From: Voacanga thouarsii
Lineage: Eukaryota > Streptophyta > Magnoliopsida > Gentianales > Apocynaceae
Direction: 5' to 3'
Length of the DNA stretch: 64,000 bases
NCBI GenBank assembly: GCA_026120185.1
Contig: JANUWF010001491.1
Location: 2,914,001 to 2,978,000 of the forward strand
How positions within the stretch are numbered: position 1 is the stretch's first letter; each line of letters begins with the position of its first letter. Under the pieces are notes generated by a model. The model saw only the letters and a list, made by a program, of their open reading frames with translations. It ran no database searches and was not told where the DNA came from. Shown here piece after piece: positions 45,467 through 57,151 of the stretch. Made by a program: the position numbers and the translations under genes.

Positions 45467-46918
45467 TGTTGGGATTCGTGGACTCCTAAACGCGGAAAAC
45501 ATCTACGAATCCCTCCCGAGGACCCAAGTAAACGATTAAGAAGATGTAAACGATTAAGAGTTACCTCCGGTTCTTGTAATCGAAATCCTTCGATTACGGT
45601 TTGCGTTGTTGTACGTTCGACCAGAACAATCACCGGACTGTTGCGGTATGCGAACGTCCTCTACGGGTACACACCGCGAACTCACTCGATACCGGGAGTG
45701 CTAGCGCCTAGGGTTTGAGAGGTTTTTTTCTTTCTGCGGTAGAGAATGGCACGAATATTCTCAACCGAAAAATTGGACTATCGAAAGACGGCTAGGGTTT
45801 TCTTAAAAAACCCTCGAACCTCTTAGAGTCCAACCCTAATCATATCTTATCATATTCTAATTTAAATTCAAATTAAATTAAAGCGATATGATAAGATTAC
45901 TGCCATTATCTCGGTAATTTAACTAATTATTTTACCGAGTCGATTCTTATAATGCGGATATCATCCAGATTCATCGAACTCTGGTCACCGGAAAAATAAC
46001 CTAACAAGTTCGCTTATTGTGTGACCCTATAGGTTCATTTAACATCGGTAGCGTGCCTAAATCGTATTTAAATGGCCCACAAGTTATAAGCGGTTTCTAG
46101 CAAAACATTATAACTATCCGAGGTTAAATGAAGATCGGTGATCTCTTTGAACCAAACCATAATTTTATATTTAGTCCCTTTGTCACACGATATCCAGATT
46201 AAGCATAAGGCACGGAGCATGTCATCCTTATTAAGCTTAATCAATTATTTCTTGATTTCATAGTAGATTGTTCAAACAAATGATATCAATATCTTAGATT
46301 GATATATTTGAGCACGGCCATGCATTTTTAACGAGTCTAACTTATCAAGGGAGCCCATGGATATCTCTCCCATAATTGAGAGGGACAAATTCCTTCACAA
46401 TCAATCATATTCCTCTCCTTGATTTATTTTATATCCAACGGTAGTCTAATTTATTATCTAGTTAAAGACAACTTTAGACAATGTCAAAATATAGAATTTA
46501 TCAAGTAAGAAACTATGATGAATTTAGGTCGAAGGACTTTCAATATTATTATGGCTAGAAAGTACTTATGACATATTCCATGAAGTACTCTCACGAGTGG
46601 GTCATGTCCAATACAATGTTCTCTAACATTTATTTATGTCTTGACTCGATATCACAAATATCCATGGCCGAGTAAAACATAGCCATCAAGTCACAAACAT
46701 ACTAATCTTAATTTATTATTATTCCAATAATAATAATCGATCGAGGACAGATTTTAGAATAGTCATTGTATTCATTGTAGGGTTTTACTATCAAGTCACG
46801 TACTTGATGACCAACAAAACAAAATTCACTATTCATGGAAAGGAAAGCCTCATATTATTATATAAAACATAATGACAATTGTATAAGTACAAATTGACTC
46901 TAGGGCATATCCCCAACA
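45467..46918 (-). mobile_element. Copia-C solo LTR (minus strand)
   Basis: A 1.45-kb repeat beginning TGTTGGGATTCG and ending ATATCCCCAACA, with GTTAT on both sides (45462-45466 and 46919-46923), a perfect duplication. Read on the minus strand it starts TGTTGGGGATATGCCCTAGAG, a start typical of plant copia LTRs with the Copia-B type of layout, hence the strand call. There is no internal domain. It is the only copy of this family in the window. Confidence 0.92.
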
Positions 46919-47173
46919 GTTATTTTCCTCAAGGGACTGTCCTAGGTCTCAAGAAGAAAATGACAGAATGAGTAGAATTCCTTGCTATGGGAAGTCGCAT
47001 GTACGCCATACTGTGTACTAGGCCAAATATTTGCTTTGCCGTTGGCATGGTTAGCAGATATTGGTCAAACCCTGGGGAGGTTCATTAGCAAGCTGTAAAG
47101 CATATTCTCAAGTACCTCAAGGGAACAAAAGATTAAATGCTGGTTTACAGGGTTGATGATTTGGTTTCTAGAG
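46919..47173 (+). pseudogene. Copia-A2 RNase H approach
   Basis: After the solo LTR: FSSRDCP-like codons, SRMYAILCTRPNICFAVGMVSRYWSNPGEVH, then AVKHILKYLKGTKD and MLVYRVDDLVS, with stops at about 47085 and 47133 and an indel near 46980. This joins the RT thumb to RNase H. It is cut at 47173 by Gyp-G and resumes at 56649 with GYTDSDFQ. The last 5 bases, TAGAG, are the duplication. Confidence 0.88.
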
Positions 47174-48176
47174 TGATAAGACCCAACTTTATCATGGAGG
47201 ACAAGGACCGATGACAAGAGCTAGGACCAAAAAGTTTCAAGATGATTTTGAATTGATCAACAAACCATGCTTGAGAAAGCAAGAGGATTGGAAGGTTGAG
47301 GAAGATAGCCAAGAGTTTGTATTGAAGACCATCCGTGAAGGACCCCAACAAGAACCCAAACCGGCAGTAAAAAGGGATAAAACTTGACAAGGGAGGCTTT
47401 CTAGAGGACAGTTGGCACCAGCTCCATGCTGCCAAACCGGTGCCGGCTCCATTCTGTCCAATAACACTTCAAACACAACCTGAACCGACCGAAGACAAAT
47501 CCAAACCTGCACCGGCTGTGAAGTCCAAACCGGTGCTGGCTTCCTCCTGAGCAATCGACGATTGCTCCGCGTTTTAATGCTTTTCTCTGATTTTCTTCAC
47601 TTTTAATTGCTTGTAAAGACTTATTATGACCCAAAACTGTAATTAAACCTTAGGGATTACTTAGCTAGGGTTAGGATAGTATAAATAGCACCTTTAGTGA
47701 TTTGAAAACATAATTCACTTTACTTTAATTCAAATTTGAGAGAGAATCTTAAAAGGCCCTAGCCTCTTTGTTCATCTTATTCAAGACCAAGCTTAAAGGT
47801 TAGTCCTCATTTTGTAAGAATCTATAAATCTTTTGGATAATCCAATGTTGTTTTCTTTGAATGGGTCTTAGTTGCTTTGTTCTTCTAAGGTTTGTTTGAA
47901 ATTCAATATTTGGGTGTCTATTTTCTCTATTCTATTTGTTCTTGTTTGCCTTTGTTGCTTCAAGGATATTGGGGTGAGATTATTGTAGAACTTTCTACTC
48001 ATCTTAAGGGTCTTTGAGGCTTTGTTCTTCAAGGGTTTGAAAGAGTATAGGTAGTTATTTAGTTTTCTCCTTTTTTGTCACAACAACCTCTGTTTTTTGT
48101 TCTTTTGAGTTGAGCTGGAACAAAGCCAACAAAAATCACCCACAACACCAAGAAAAGCCACCAAGAATTCGTATCA
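47174..48176 (+). mobile_element. Gyp-G 5' LTR
   Basis: From TGATAAGACCC to AATTCGTATCA, 1.0 kb. It matches 55631-56648 along its length. It contains four copies of an AACCGGYGCCGGCT-like motif (about 47412, 47434, 47503, 47527), then TATAAATAGC (47680 area), the likely TATA box. A primer site follows. Flanks TAGAG and TATAG agree at 4 of 5. Confidence 0.93.
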
Positions 48177-48183
48177 AAAAGTT

Positions 48184-48195
48184 TGGTATCAGAGC
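48184..48195 (+). other. Gyp-G primer binding site
   Basis: TGGTATCAGAGC, seven bases after the LTR end; initiator tRNA-Met type. Confidence 0.92.
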
Positions 48196-48550
48196 AAGGA
48201 AAGCTTTGATTCCCATCAAAGCTTGAAAACAAGAAAAGGGGCCCTACTAAGTGAAGAAAAGGGAAAAACAGAGAAATCCCGTAAGTAAAAAACCTGCTCT
48301 AAAAAGGTCATTAAATCTTTGTTATATCTTGATTTTTCTGTTAGAAAATTACTCTTTGATGTTGTTATAATCGTTAGGAACAAATTTATCTTGTGATTGT
48401 AGTGAAATTTGGCTTGAATATGGGTGCAATTGTTGACTGTTCTTATGTGACAAGATTGCAGCCAAGGTATTTGATAAATATTCTATGAGGTTGTATTTGG
48501 CTATAGTTGGGAATTTTGATTCTTGATTTTTATTCCTTAGGATTTTTTAT

Positions 48551-50256
48551 TGGGCATCTCAGCTCGTATCATATACGGCGCAATGGAAAATAAAATGAGA
48601 TACCCTCTCAGGACCCGTTTATGTGTGGAAAATATGACATAAAAAGAGTAAAGCTAACAGCTTTTACCTTTGGGTGATCGTCCGAAGAACAAAAAAATTC
48701 TTCTTCATGTTGAGGTGCGATCTAGCAATCCTCGTGATCAACCTCCGTGTGAGTTGAACGTCTAACCACTATAATAAAGTGTGTGATTATATCTAACAGT
48801 AATCCACACAGAGGGTACACTCAAGCAAAAAAATTTCCTATGCTAGCAGAAAAAGATGGCGGTTAGGGTTCTTTGATCAAGTTCAAATTGAGAGAGATAG
48901 AGAGAAGAGAGAATGTTCGTGGTTGCAGTTTTGTGTGTTGTTCTGCTAGGGTTTTTTGTGTGTTAGATATACTATATATTATACGAAATTTCCTTCCCAA
49001 AATTGAGAATTCTAATCCTATTAGAATTTCCTAATTGTAATTGGAAACATCAAATTCTCACAATTACAACTTGGACCACAAATTATACCTAATTATAATT
49101 TGTCCACAACAACTTCTCTTTCTCTCAATCAACTCCACTATGTTATCAAGTAACATCTTAAGTATATAATCCTCTATTGTGTGTGACCTATTAGGTTTCC
49201 CAATCAATTGATAGTGAACATGAATTAATCCAAACGTATTTGAGATTAATAATCCATAATTAATTAGAATTAATCATATTAATTCTAATCAGGATTAGTT
49301 TATTAATTCTTCAATTAATAAATCCATATTCCCAGATCATGAGTTGTATCTAGCAACACATCAAGACCACCCAAGAGTCCAAGAAGTCAAGTGGCTTGAC
49401 ATGAACCCTTCAATAACAAACTTCAGTGTAATTAACTCTTTTCACCATACAATATCTCATTCGGTTTGGAGTACGGAATTAGTGCCAACTCCTTTAAAAA
49501 ATAATTCTGTCCCGAATACAATAGTACTTGTACCAAGAACCCACTACTCTAGATGTGTATCAATTGAAACTATTTCCAATACACAATTGCCTTGGCCAAG
49601 GACTTCTCGAGTAGTAATTCCTACAAGTGGCCGTGAGATATTTGCCCCTACTATTAGGAGTGGTGAATCCTTTATTGACCCTTTCAACTACATTCGTTTA
49701 ACTCACAATGTACCTAATATCCATCCTATAGGCGGCCCTCAATCGAGGTCCGGAGATTGGAATCAAAGTACAAAGCTTAGTAAAGAAATTACCTTGGAGA
49801 TCTCAAGTCTAAGGATACTTGCACGTTTGCGATATTGAGATTATATTACTGGCACTAAATAGTTATCCATGTGATTATCTCAAAGCTAGGTCATCCATTG
49901 AACTTATTCTATTAACAAGCATCCATGTGTTAACTTTGAGTATCTCAATACTCACGGTTATAAGAACCACCACCTGATCAAATCAAGAGGTCTAAAACAT
50001 GTTAGTCTTGACGCATTAATGATGTCCTGTCTCATTAATACTATGACTATGGACTATTTAAGTACTAACACCATCCAGTGCAGTAGGAATCTCATATCAT
50101 GATTTTCTTAACACAGTGTTGTACTAGGGACTTTATTGAACAATTATATTACTTAATGTAAATAAAAGAAACTGTAAGATAAATAATGTATTTTATTAAA
50201 ATAAAATGTATCATATACAATGTACAAGTGATTGCCTCTAGGGCACAACACTAACA
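48551..50256 (-). mobile_element. Copia-B solo LTR inside Gyp-G leader
   Basis: Reads TGGGCATCTCAG ... CACTAACA on plus; the second copy of the Copia-B LTR (compare 5957-7667). No copia coding sequence adjoins it, and gypsy leader lies on both sides, so it is a solo LTR. Flanks are TTTAT and TTTTG, a poor duplication, so either the flanks have mutated or the boundary is off by a few bases. Confidence 0.85.
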
Positions 50257-50805
50257 TTTTGTGACTTAATATATCACTCTATTATTGAATTAATTCCATG
50301 TTCATTGAACTCAAATTTTCTATTGCACCTTCGTGATCATCTTATTCTTCATTATCCTAGTTCTAGTTGTTCTTGTTTCTTTGTTGTTGCTAATTCTTTC
50401 TTATGTCTTGCTTAGAATTGTTTCTTTGTGCATCTAGTGTTTGTTCTTGTGTTGATTGAGTCCTCTTTTCATGAAATTCTTGGCTTAAAACTTGTTTGCT
50501 TGGGTGCCCAATAAGTGTTTGTTGAAATTCTCCTAAGACCCCCTTATTGGAAAATTGTTTGATTTGTGTGATTCACTAAGTTGGACTAAAACTTTAGCCA
50601 TTGGGGAGAATTGAGATTGAATAAGAAGGCTTGAGTATTAAGTAAAAGGCAAGAGGTGAGCCTATTATTAAAAGAGCCGAAAAGAATAAACACGAGGGTG
50701 GAGTGAACAACCTTGAGAGCTAACACGCAAGGAAGTGCAGTGAAGAAAGATTTTTGTTTTTAATCTCTTGTTTTGCAGGTATAGACAAGTAAATACTCTA
50801 CCACC
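50257..50805 (+). other. Gyp-G untranslated leader, second part
   Basis: About 550 bases after the solo LTR and before gag. T-rich, no clear frame. It includes TTTTGTTTTGCAGGT shortly before the gag start, which resembles a splice acceptor. The first part of the leader is 48196-48550. Confidence 0.6.
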
Positions 50806-52276
50806 ATGGCCCATGAACAAGAGATCTCTAGGCCTAACCTAAATAGACCAGTAGACCTCAAGAAGAACAAATTGATGCTAGGGGACAACATGATGATTTG
50901 CAAGCTATGATGAGGACAATGCAAAGCGAATTTCAAAACATGATAAGGGAGTTGATAAATCATCTTGGATAATCTTCTACCATTGCACAAAGGAGAGGCC
51001 AAGAGCACTTTGAAGTGCCAAGTCCAAGGATGAGGGATGGAGATGCCCATACTCCTCCGTTACATGCTTAACAAGGGGAAGAATGGGATGAACACTCTAT
51101 AGGGGGATTCCAACAATCTCCTATGATAGGAGGAAGACATGGCTTGAGAGGAGGACGAGGTAAAGGCCAAGAAAGGAATGGAAGGATCAATATAAGGGGG
51201 TTAGAAAGAGAATTTGAGGGAATTGATGAGTGGTATGAATGGGAACAAGTTGAGGCTTTTGGGGAACAACATGGCCATAGAGTAGGAAGGAGAGAAAGAA
51301 ATGATATGGAGAGGGAGTTGAGCCATTATAAATTAAAAGTGCCCACATTCTTTGGTACGAGTGACCCTGAAGCTTATTTTGAGTGGGAAGGTAAGATGGA
51401 GATATTCCTAGAGAGCCATACATATAGTAAGAGGATAAAAGTGAGGATGGCTATTTTGGGATTCTCGAAGTATGCTTTGGTATGGTGGGAGCAAGTTAGT
51501 ACTCAAAGGAGGCAAATGGGAGTAGAAACTGTGGCTAGTTGGAACTTGTTGAAGGATATGATTAGGGCAAGGTTTATACTACACCATTACTACAATGATC
51601 TTTACCAAAGGCTCCAAGCACTCAAGCAAGGGAACAAGAGTGTGGAAGATTGTCATAAGGAAATGGAAGTGATGTTGATGAGAGCTCAAATCCATGAGGT
51701 TCCAAGAGCAACAAGAGCAAGGTTTTTGGGAGGATTAAATAGGGAGATTGCCAATTTGGTGGAATTGCACCCCTATGATCGATTGGAGGATATGGTACAT
51801 GTCGCCATGAAGATTGAAAGGCAATTGAAGAGGAGGACATTTACTAGACCCCACTTCCAAACCCCAACTCTACTAGCATATTGCCAATTAAGAAGGATGA
51901 AGCCCTTAAGACATTCCAAGGAGATTTCAACAAACCAAGGGAGGCTTGGACACCTAGAGAGGAATGGAAACCTAGGAAAGGATGGAACAAGGACAAAAGG
52001 AAAGCCATGGAGAGGCAACAAAGAAATAGAGATATCAAGTGTTTTAAGTGCCTCGGATATGGACATACTTCCCGTGATTGTCTAAGCAAAAGAACGATGT
52101 ATACCAATCCCTATGGTGAAGTTTCTACCGATGAAGAAGAAGAGGAAGAAAGGTACCAAGGAAACCAAGAGGGAAATGGAGATGAGAAGAGTGATGAAGG
52201 GGAAAATGTTGGTCAAGAATACTCCTTGGTGGGAGTCACAAGAAGGTCATTAAGTTTACAAGCCATTGAGGATTAA
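50806..52276 (+). pseudogene. Gyp-G gag
   Basis: ATG at 50806 in a good context (CCACCATGG), then a frameshift near 50866. The main frame covers QAMMRTMQSEFQNMIRELI, a Gly/Arg-rich GRHGLRGGRGKG (51130 on), the capsid YKLKVPTFFGTSDPEAYFEWEGKME, YALVWWEQ, LQALKQGNKSVEDCHKEME and FLGGLNREIANLVELHPY. A second frameshift near 51880 leads to the zinc knuckle CFKCLGYGHTSRDC (52038 on), an acidic TDEEEEEERY tail and a stop at 52276. Order and motifs fit retrotrans_gag with one CCHC knuckle. Stops at about 50970 and 51070 also break it. Confidence 0.9.
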
Positions 52277-52990
52277 GACCACCAACAAAGAGAGAACATT
52301 TTCTACACTAGGTGTCTAATCAACAAGACCCCTTGTAGTGTCATTGTGGATAGTGAGAGTTGCACTAACGTGATTAATGCAGATTTGGTTGAAGAATTAG
52401 ACATAAGTTGGATTAAACATCCCAAGCCCTACAAATTACAATGGTTGAATGATAGTGGGGAAATGAGAGTAAACAAGCAAGTGTTGGTATCTTTTGAAAT
52501 GGGGAAGTATAAGGATAATGTGCTATATGATGTGGTACCCATGCAAGCGGGTCACTTACTACTAGGGAGGCCTTGGTAATATGATAGGTATGTAAAACAT
52601 GATGGGATGAAGAATATTTATTCCTTACTCAAGGAGGGAACTAAGTTTACCCTCACCCCCATTGCCCCTAGTGAGGTGAGCAAAGACCAAAGAATCGTGA
52701 AGGAAAAAGAAAAGAAGAAGGAAGTGAAAGAAGTTAAGCAGAAGCAAGAAATTGAGAGGAAAGAAAAGGAGAGGCAAGAAAAAGAGTTGAGAGAGAGGAT
52801 GAACAAACAAGTGCCATTCACAATCAAGGATAGGAGTGAGCAAGGATAAGAGAGGGGAGGTAAAAAAAGAGTGAATTTCTTTGCAAAAGAGAGTGAGGTC
52901 ATAGAGGCTATAGAAGCTAAGGAACCGGTTATTCTTCTTTTATGCAAAGGCTCTTATGTTTCTGCTAATGAATCTACATTATCTTTGCCT
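52277..52990 (+). pseudogene. Gyp-G protease and charged linker
   Basis: Aspartic protease: CLINKTPCSVIVDSESCTNVINADLVEEL (usual DSGS; here DSES), then KPYKLQWLND, QVLVSFEMGKYKD and DVVPMQAGHLLLGRPW, with a stop at 52579. A strongly charged Lys/Glu-rich linker (52690-52800; repeats of KEKEKKKE type, probably coiled coil) leads to the RT. The same layout is common in this plant gypsy lineage. The Gly-to-Glu change in the active-site triplet should inactivate it. Confidence 0.87.
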
Positions 52991-54360
52991 CATGAAATTG
53001 CCGCTATTCTTCAATAATTTGAAGATGTTTTCCCAAATGAGGTGCCCTGAGGACTACCACCATTGAGAGGAATTGAGCATCAAATCGACTTTGTGCCCAG
53101 AGCTGTCCTCCCCAACCAATCGGCCTATAGAAAAAACCTGGAGGAATCCAAGGAATTGCAAAAGAAAGTGGAGGAATTTCTTGAGAAGGGACATGTGAGT
53201 GAGAGCCTAAGCCCATGTGCGGTTCCGGTTCTCTTGGTGCCCAAAAACGATGGGACATGGCGTATGTGTGTGGATTGTCACACTATCAATAACATAACGG
53301 TAAAATACCGCTATTCCATTCCTAGACTAGAAGACTTGCTTGATGAGCTATTTGGTGCATACATTTTCTCAAAAATTAATTTGAAATCTAGTTATCACCA
53401 AATTAGAATAAAAGAAGGGGACGAATGAAAAACAGCTTTTAAAACTAAACTAGGGTTGTATGAATGGCTTGTCATACCCTTTGGATTGTCCAATGCTCCT
53501 AGTACTTTTATGCGACTAATGCACTATGTTTTAAGGGAATTCATTGGAAAATTTATTGTTGTATACTTTAATGATATACAAATTTATAGCATATCATATG
53601 TGGATCATTTAAATCATGTTCAAAGTGTGCATGTTGCCCTCCAAAGGGAGAGAATGTATGCTAATCTTGAGAAATGCTCATGTTGTTTGGAGCGGATTAC
53701 ATTTCTTGGATATGTTTTGAGTACCAAAGGGATTGAGGTTGATGAGAGAAAAGTGAAAGCCATCCAAGATTGGCCAACCCCTACCACCATTACCCACGTC
53801 CGTAGCTTCCATGGGCTAGCTAGCTTCTGTAGGAGGTTTATCCAAAATTTTAGCACTATAGCAGCCCCTCTAACCAAAGTGATAAAGAAAAAGGTGGGAT
53901 TTATGTGGGAGGAAGCCCAGCAACAAGCCTTTCAAACCCTCATAGACAAATTGTGCCAAGTTCTAATTCTTATTCTTTCCAATTTTAAGAAGGCATTTGA
54001 GATAGAGTGTGATGCAAGTAGGGTATGAATAGGTGCGGTCTTAACACAAGATAGAAAACCTATTGCATACTTTAGTGAGAAGTTGTCCGGAGCGGCCCTC
54101 AATTACTCTACATATGATAAAGAGATGTTTGCCTTGGTGAGGACCTTAGAGTATTGGCAACACTACCTTTTGCCAAAAGAGTTTGTCATTCATACCGATC
54201 ATGAGACCCTTAAACACCTCAAGAGCCAACAAAATTTGAACAAAAAGCATACAAGGTGGATGGAGTTTATTGGGACATTTCCATATGTCATTCAATACAA
54301 GAAGGGTAAGGAAAATGTGCTAGCGGTGCACTATCTCGAAGGTATGCACTCCTCAACTTT
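52991..54360 (+). pseudogene. Gyp-G reverse transcriptase and RNase H
   Basis: RT from LPPLRGIEHQIDFVP (53056 on): EFLEKGHVSESLSPCAVPVLLVPKNDGTWRMCVD, RLEDLLDELFGAYIFSKINLKSSYHQIRI, a stop at 53426-53428 (in place of Trp), LPFGL-type IPFGLSNAPSTFMRLM, then the catalytic block at 53564-53575, which reads YFND where YFDD is usual. FLGYVLSTKGIEVD and the connection lead to RNase H: FEIECDASRV, a stop at 54026-54028, [28 protein letters not shown], and [10 protein letters not shown]. One catalytic Asp is lost and two nonsense codons are visible, so this copy cannot reverse transcribe. Confidence 0.92.
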
Positions 54361-55630
54361 TTGGATGTTAAATTTCTTAGTTTTAAATTTGTGAAAGATT
54401 TGTATGTTGATGATAAGGTGTTTAGGGATATTTTCCATGCTTGTGAGAAAGGTGCATTTACTAAATATTATAGGCATGATGGTTTCTTGTTTAGGGAGGC
54501 AAGATTTTATGTGCCAAAGTGTTTTATTAGGATGTTGCTAGTTCGGGAAGCCCATAGTGGAGGACTAATGGGGCATTTTTGGTGTTGCAAAAATCTTAGG
54601 CATCCTTAAGGAACATTTCTTTTGGCAAAAAATGAGAAAGGATATGGAGAGACATTATTCTCAATGCATTACTTATAGCCGAGCTAAGTCTAGAGCCCTT
54701 CCACATGATCTTTATACTCCTTTGCCTACACCTAATATGCCTTGGGTTGATATTTCAATGGACTTCATCTTAGGATTGCCTAGGTCCAAGAGGGGTAAGG
54801 ATTCTATATTTGTGATTGTTGACAGATTTTCCAAAATGGCTCATTTTGTGGCTTGTTCCAAGACTAATGATACGTCCTACATTGTATATTTATTCTTTAA
54901 GGAAGTGGTGAGAATGCATGGGATTCCAAGGACTATTATCTCGGATAGGGATACTAAATTCCTAAGCCACTTTTGGAGAGTTTTATGGAACAAACTTGGA
55001 ACTAATCTCTTATTTTTCACACCTTGTCAACCACAAATGGACGGACAAACAGAGGTGGTCAATCGAACACTCAGCCAACTTTTGCGGGCCATAATCAAGA
55101 AGAACTTGAAAAATTAGGAAGAGTGCTTACCTCATATTGAGTTTGCTTCCAATAGGGCTATTCACTCTACCACTTCATATTCTCCTTTTGAAATTGTATA
55201 TAGTTTTAATCCTCTAACTCCTTTAGATTTGGTTCCTGTGCCTAAAGATGAACGGTTGAACTTCGATGGAGTTAAGAAGGCGGAGATGGTGAAGGCACTC
55301 CATGAGAAGGTGAAAGCAACCATTGCAAAACGAAATGAAGAGATTGCCCAAAAAAATAATCAAGGAAGAAAAAAGGTGTCCTTTGAGCCGGGTGATTGGG
55401 TATGGGTGCACATTTGAAAGGAGAGATTCTTCACATAATGACGAAGCAAACTAGATCCAATGGGGGATGGACCATTTCAAGTTCTTGCCAAAGTTGGAGA
55501 TAAAGCTTACAAGATAGATCTATCTGCTGAGTATCATGTTAGTGCCATCTTTAATATTAGTGACCTCTCTCCCTTTTTATGTAGATGACGGCGATAATTC
55601 GAAGACGAATCCTTTTCAAGGAGGGGGAGA
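54361..55630 (+). pseudogene. Gyp-G integrase and polyprotein tail
   Basis: Zinc-binding part: [12 protein letters not shown] and, after a frameshift near 54605, [10 protein letters not shown] (second Cys is Tyr). Core: [70 protein letters not shown]; the three catalytic acids look intact here. A stop at 55115-55117 is followed by EFASNRAIHSTTSYSPFEIVYSFNPLTPLDL and the GPY-type tail GDWVWVHI, DPMGDGPFQVLAKVGDKAYKIDL and VSAIFNISDLSPF. No chromodomain follows. AAGGAGGGGGAGA (55618-55630) is the polypurine tract. Confidence 0.91.
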
Positions 55631-56648
55631 TGATGAGACCTCACTTCATCATGGAGGACAAGGACCGATGACAAAGAGCTAGGACAAAGAAGCTTGAAGA
55701 TGATTTTCAATTGATCATCAAACCATGCTTGAGGATGAAGGAGGATTGGAAGGTTGAGGAAGATAGCCAAGAGTTTGTGTTGATAACCATCCGTGAAGGA
55801 TCCCAACAAGAACTCAAACTGGTAGCAAAAGGGGAAGAAACTTGATAAGGGAGGCTTTCCAGAGAACAGCCAATGCCGGTTCCATGCAGCCGAACCAGCA
55901 CCGGCCCCAATCTATCTAACGACACTTCAAACACAACCTGAACCGGCCGAAGACAAATCCAAACCGGCGCCGGCTGTGAAGTCCAAATCGGCGCCAGCTT
56001 GCCCCTGGGCAACTGACAATTGCTCCGCGTTTTAATGCTTTTCTCCGATCTATTTCACTTTTAATTGCTTGTAAAGACTTATTATGACCCAAAACTATAA
56101 CTAAACCTCAGGGATTACTTAGCTACGGTTAGGATAGTATAAATTGCACCTTTACTGATTTGAAAACACAATTCACTTCACTTTAATTCAAATTTGAGAA
56201 AGAATCTTGAGAGGCCCTAGCCTCCTTGTTCATCTTGTTCAAGAGTTTGTAAATCTAAAGGGTTAGTCCTCCTTTTGTAAAAGTCTATAAATCTTTTGGA
56301 TAATCCAATATTGTTTTCTTTGAATGGGTCATAGTTGTTTTGTTCTTCTAAGGTTTGTTTGAAATTCAATATTTAAGTGCCTATTTTCTCTATTCTATTT
56401 GTTCTTGTTTTCCTTTGTTGCTTCAAGGATATTGAGGTGAGATTATAGTAGAACTTCTACTCATCTCGAGGGTCTTTGAGGCTTTGTTCTTTTAGGGTTT
56501 GAAAGAGTGTAGGTAGGTATTTGGTTTTCTCCTTTTTGGTCACAACAACCTCTGTTTTTGTTCTGTTTTTGTTCCTTTGATTTGAACTGGAACATAAGTA
56601 ACAAAAATCACCCACAACACTAAGAAAAGCCACCAAGAATTCGTATCC
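55631..56648 (+). mobile_element. Gyp-G 3' LTR
   Basis: From TGATGAGACCTCAC to TTCGTATCC (final CA changed). It matches the 5' LTR over its length. It carries the GC-rich motif array at about 55868-55998, including AACCGGCGCCGGCTGTG near 55961. TATAG follows as the right duplication. Confidence 0.93.
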
Positions 56649-57151
56649 TATAGGATACACAGACTCAGACTTCCAGGCTAATAAGGATGAGAGAAAATTC
56701 ACTAGTGGATATATCTTCACATTGTCCGGATGAGCTATTTCATGGAGGAGTATCAAGCAATCTTGCATTGTTAACTCAACCATAGAAGTTGAGTATGTGG
56801 CAGCTTCGGAGGCATCCAAGGAAGTAGTGTTGCTCCGGAAGTTCTTTTCAGAATTTGGAGTCGTGTCACACATGAACAGGTCGATTGTGATGTGTTGTGA
56901 CAACACTGGAGCAGTATCACAATCAAAAGAACCCGGGAACCACAAGAAAGGGAAGAACATCGATAGGAAGTACCACCTGATTCGGGATTTTATCTAGAGG
57001 TGGGAAGTCATGGTGGATTGGATTGCCTCTGAGAACAATCTAGCTAATCCATTCTCCAAGCCTTTGGCTGAGAGAGTCTTCAAGAGACACTTAGACGCTA
57101 TAGGGGTGGGCACCTACAAACTTACTTAGTCTTAGAGTGTAAGTGGGAGAT
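56649..57151 (+). pseudogene. Copia-A2 RNase H and polypurine tract
   Basis: Resumes the frame cut at 47173: GYTDSDFQANKDERKFTSGYIF, AISWRSIKQSCIVNSTIEVEY, AASEASKEVVLLRKFFSEFGVV, MCCDNTGAVSQSKEPGNHKKGKN and RKYHLIRDF, with stops at about 56735 and 56996, then ENNLANPFSKPL and the end near 57130. The usual Glu of TMEAEY is Val. AAGTGGGAGA at 57141-57150 is the polypurine tract just before the 3' LTR. Confidence 0.9.

Noticed and set aside
49344..49838. 164-codon plus frame inside the Copia-B solo LTR
   Set aside because: It runs antisense to the LTR. The matching LTR at 5957-7667 has only a shorter piece (6987-7235) with stops, so it is chance or decayed.
52618..52947. 109-codon minus frame rich in Phe, Leu and Ser
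   Set aside because: Shadow of the Lys/Glu-rich linker of Gyp-G on the other strand.
56457..56960. 167-codon minus frame
   Set aside because: Antisense to the Gyp-G LTR end and Copia-A2 RNase H, crossing the insertion border; cannot be a real gene.
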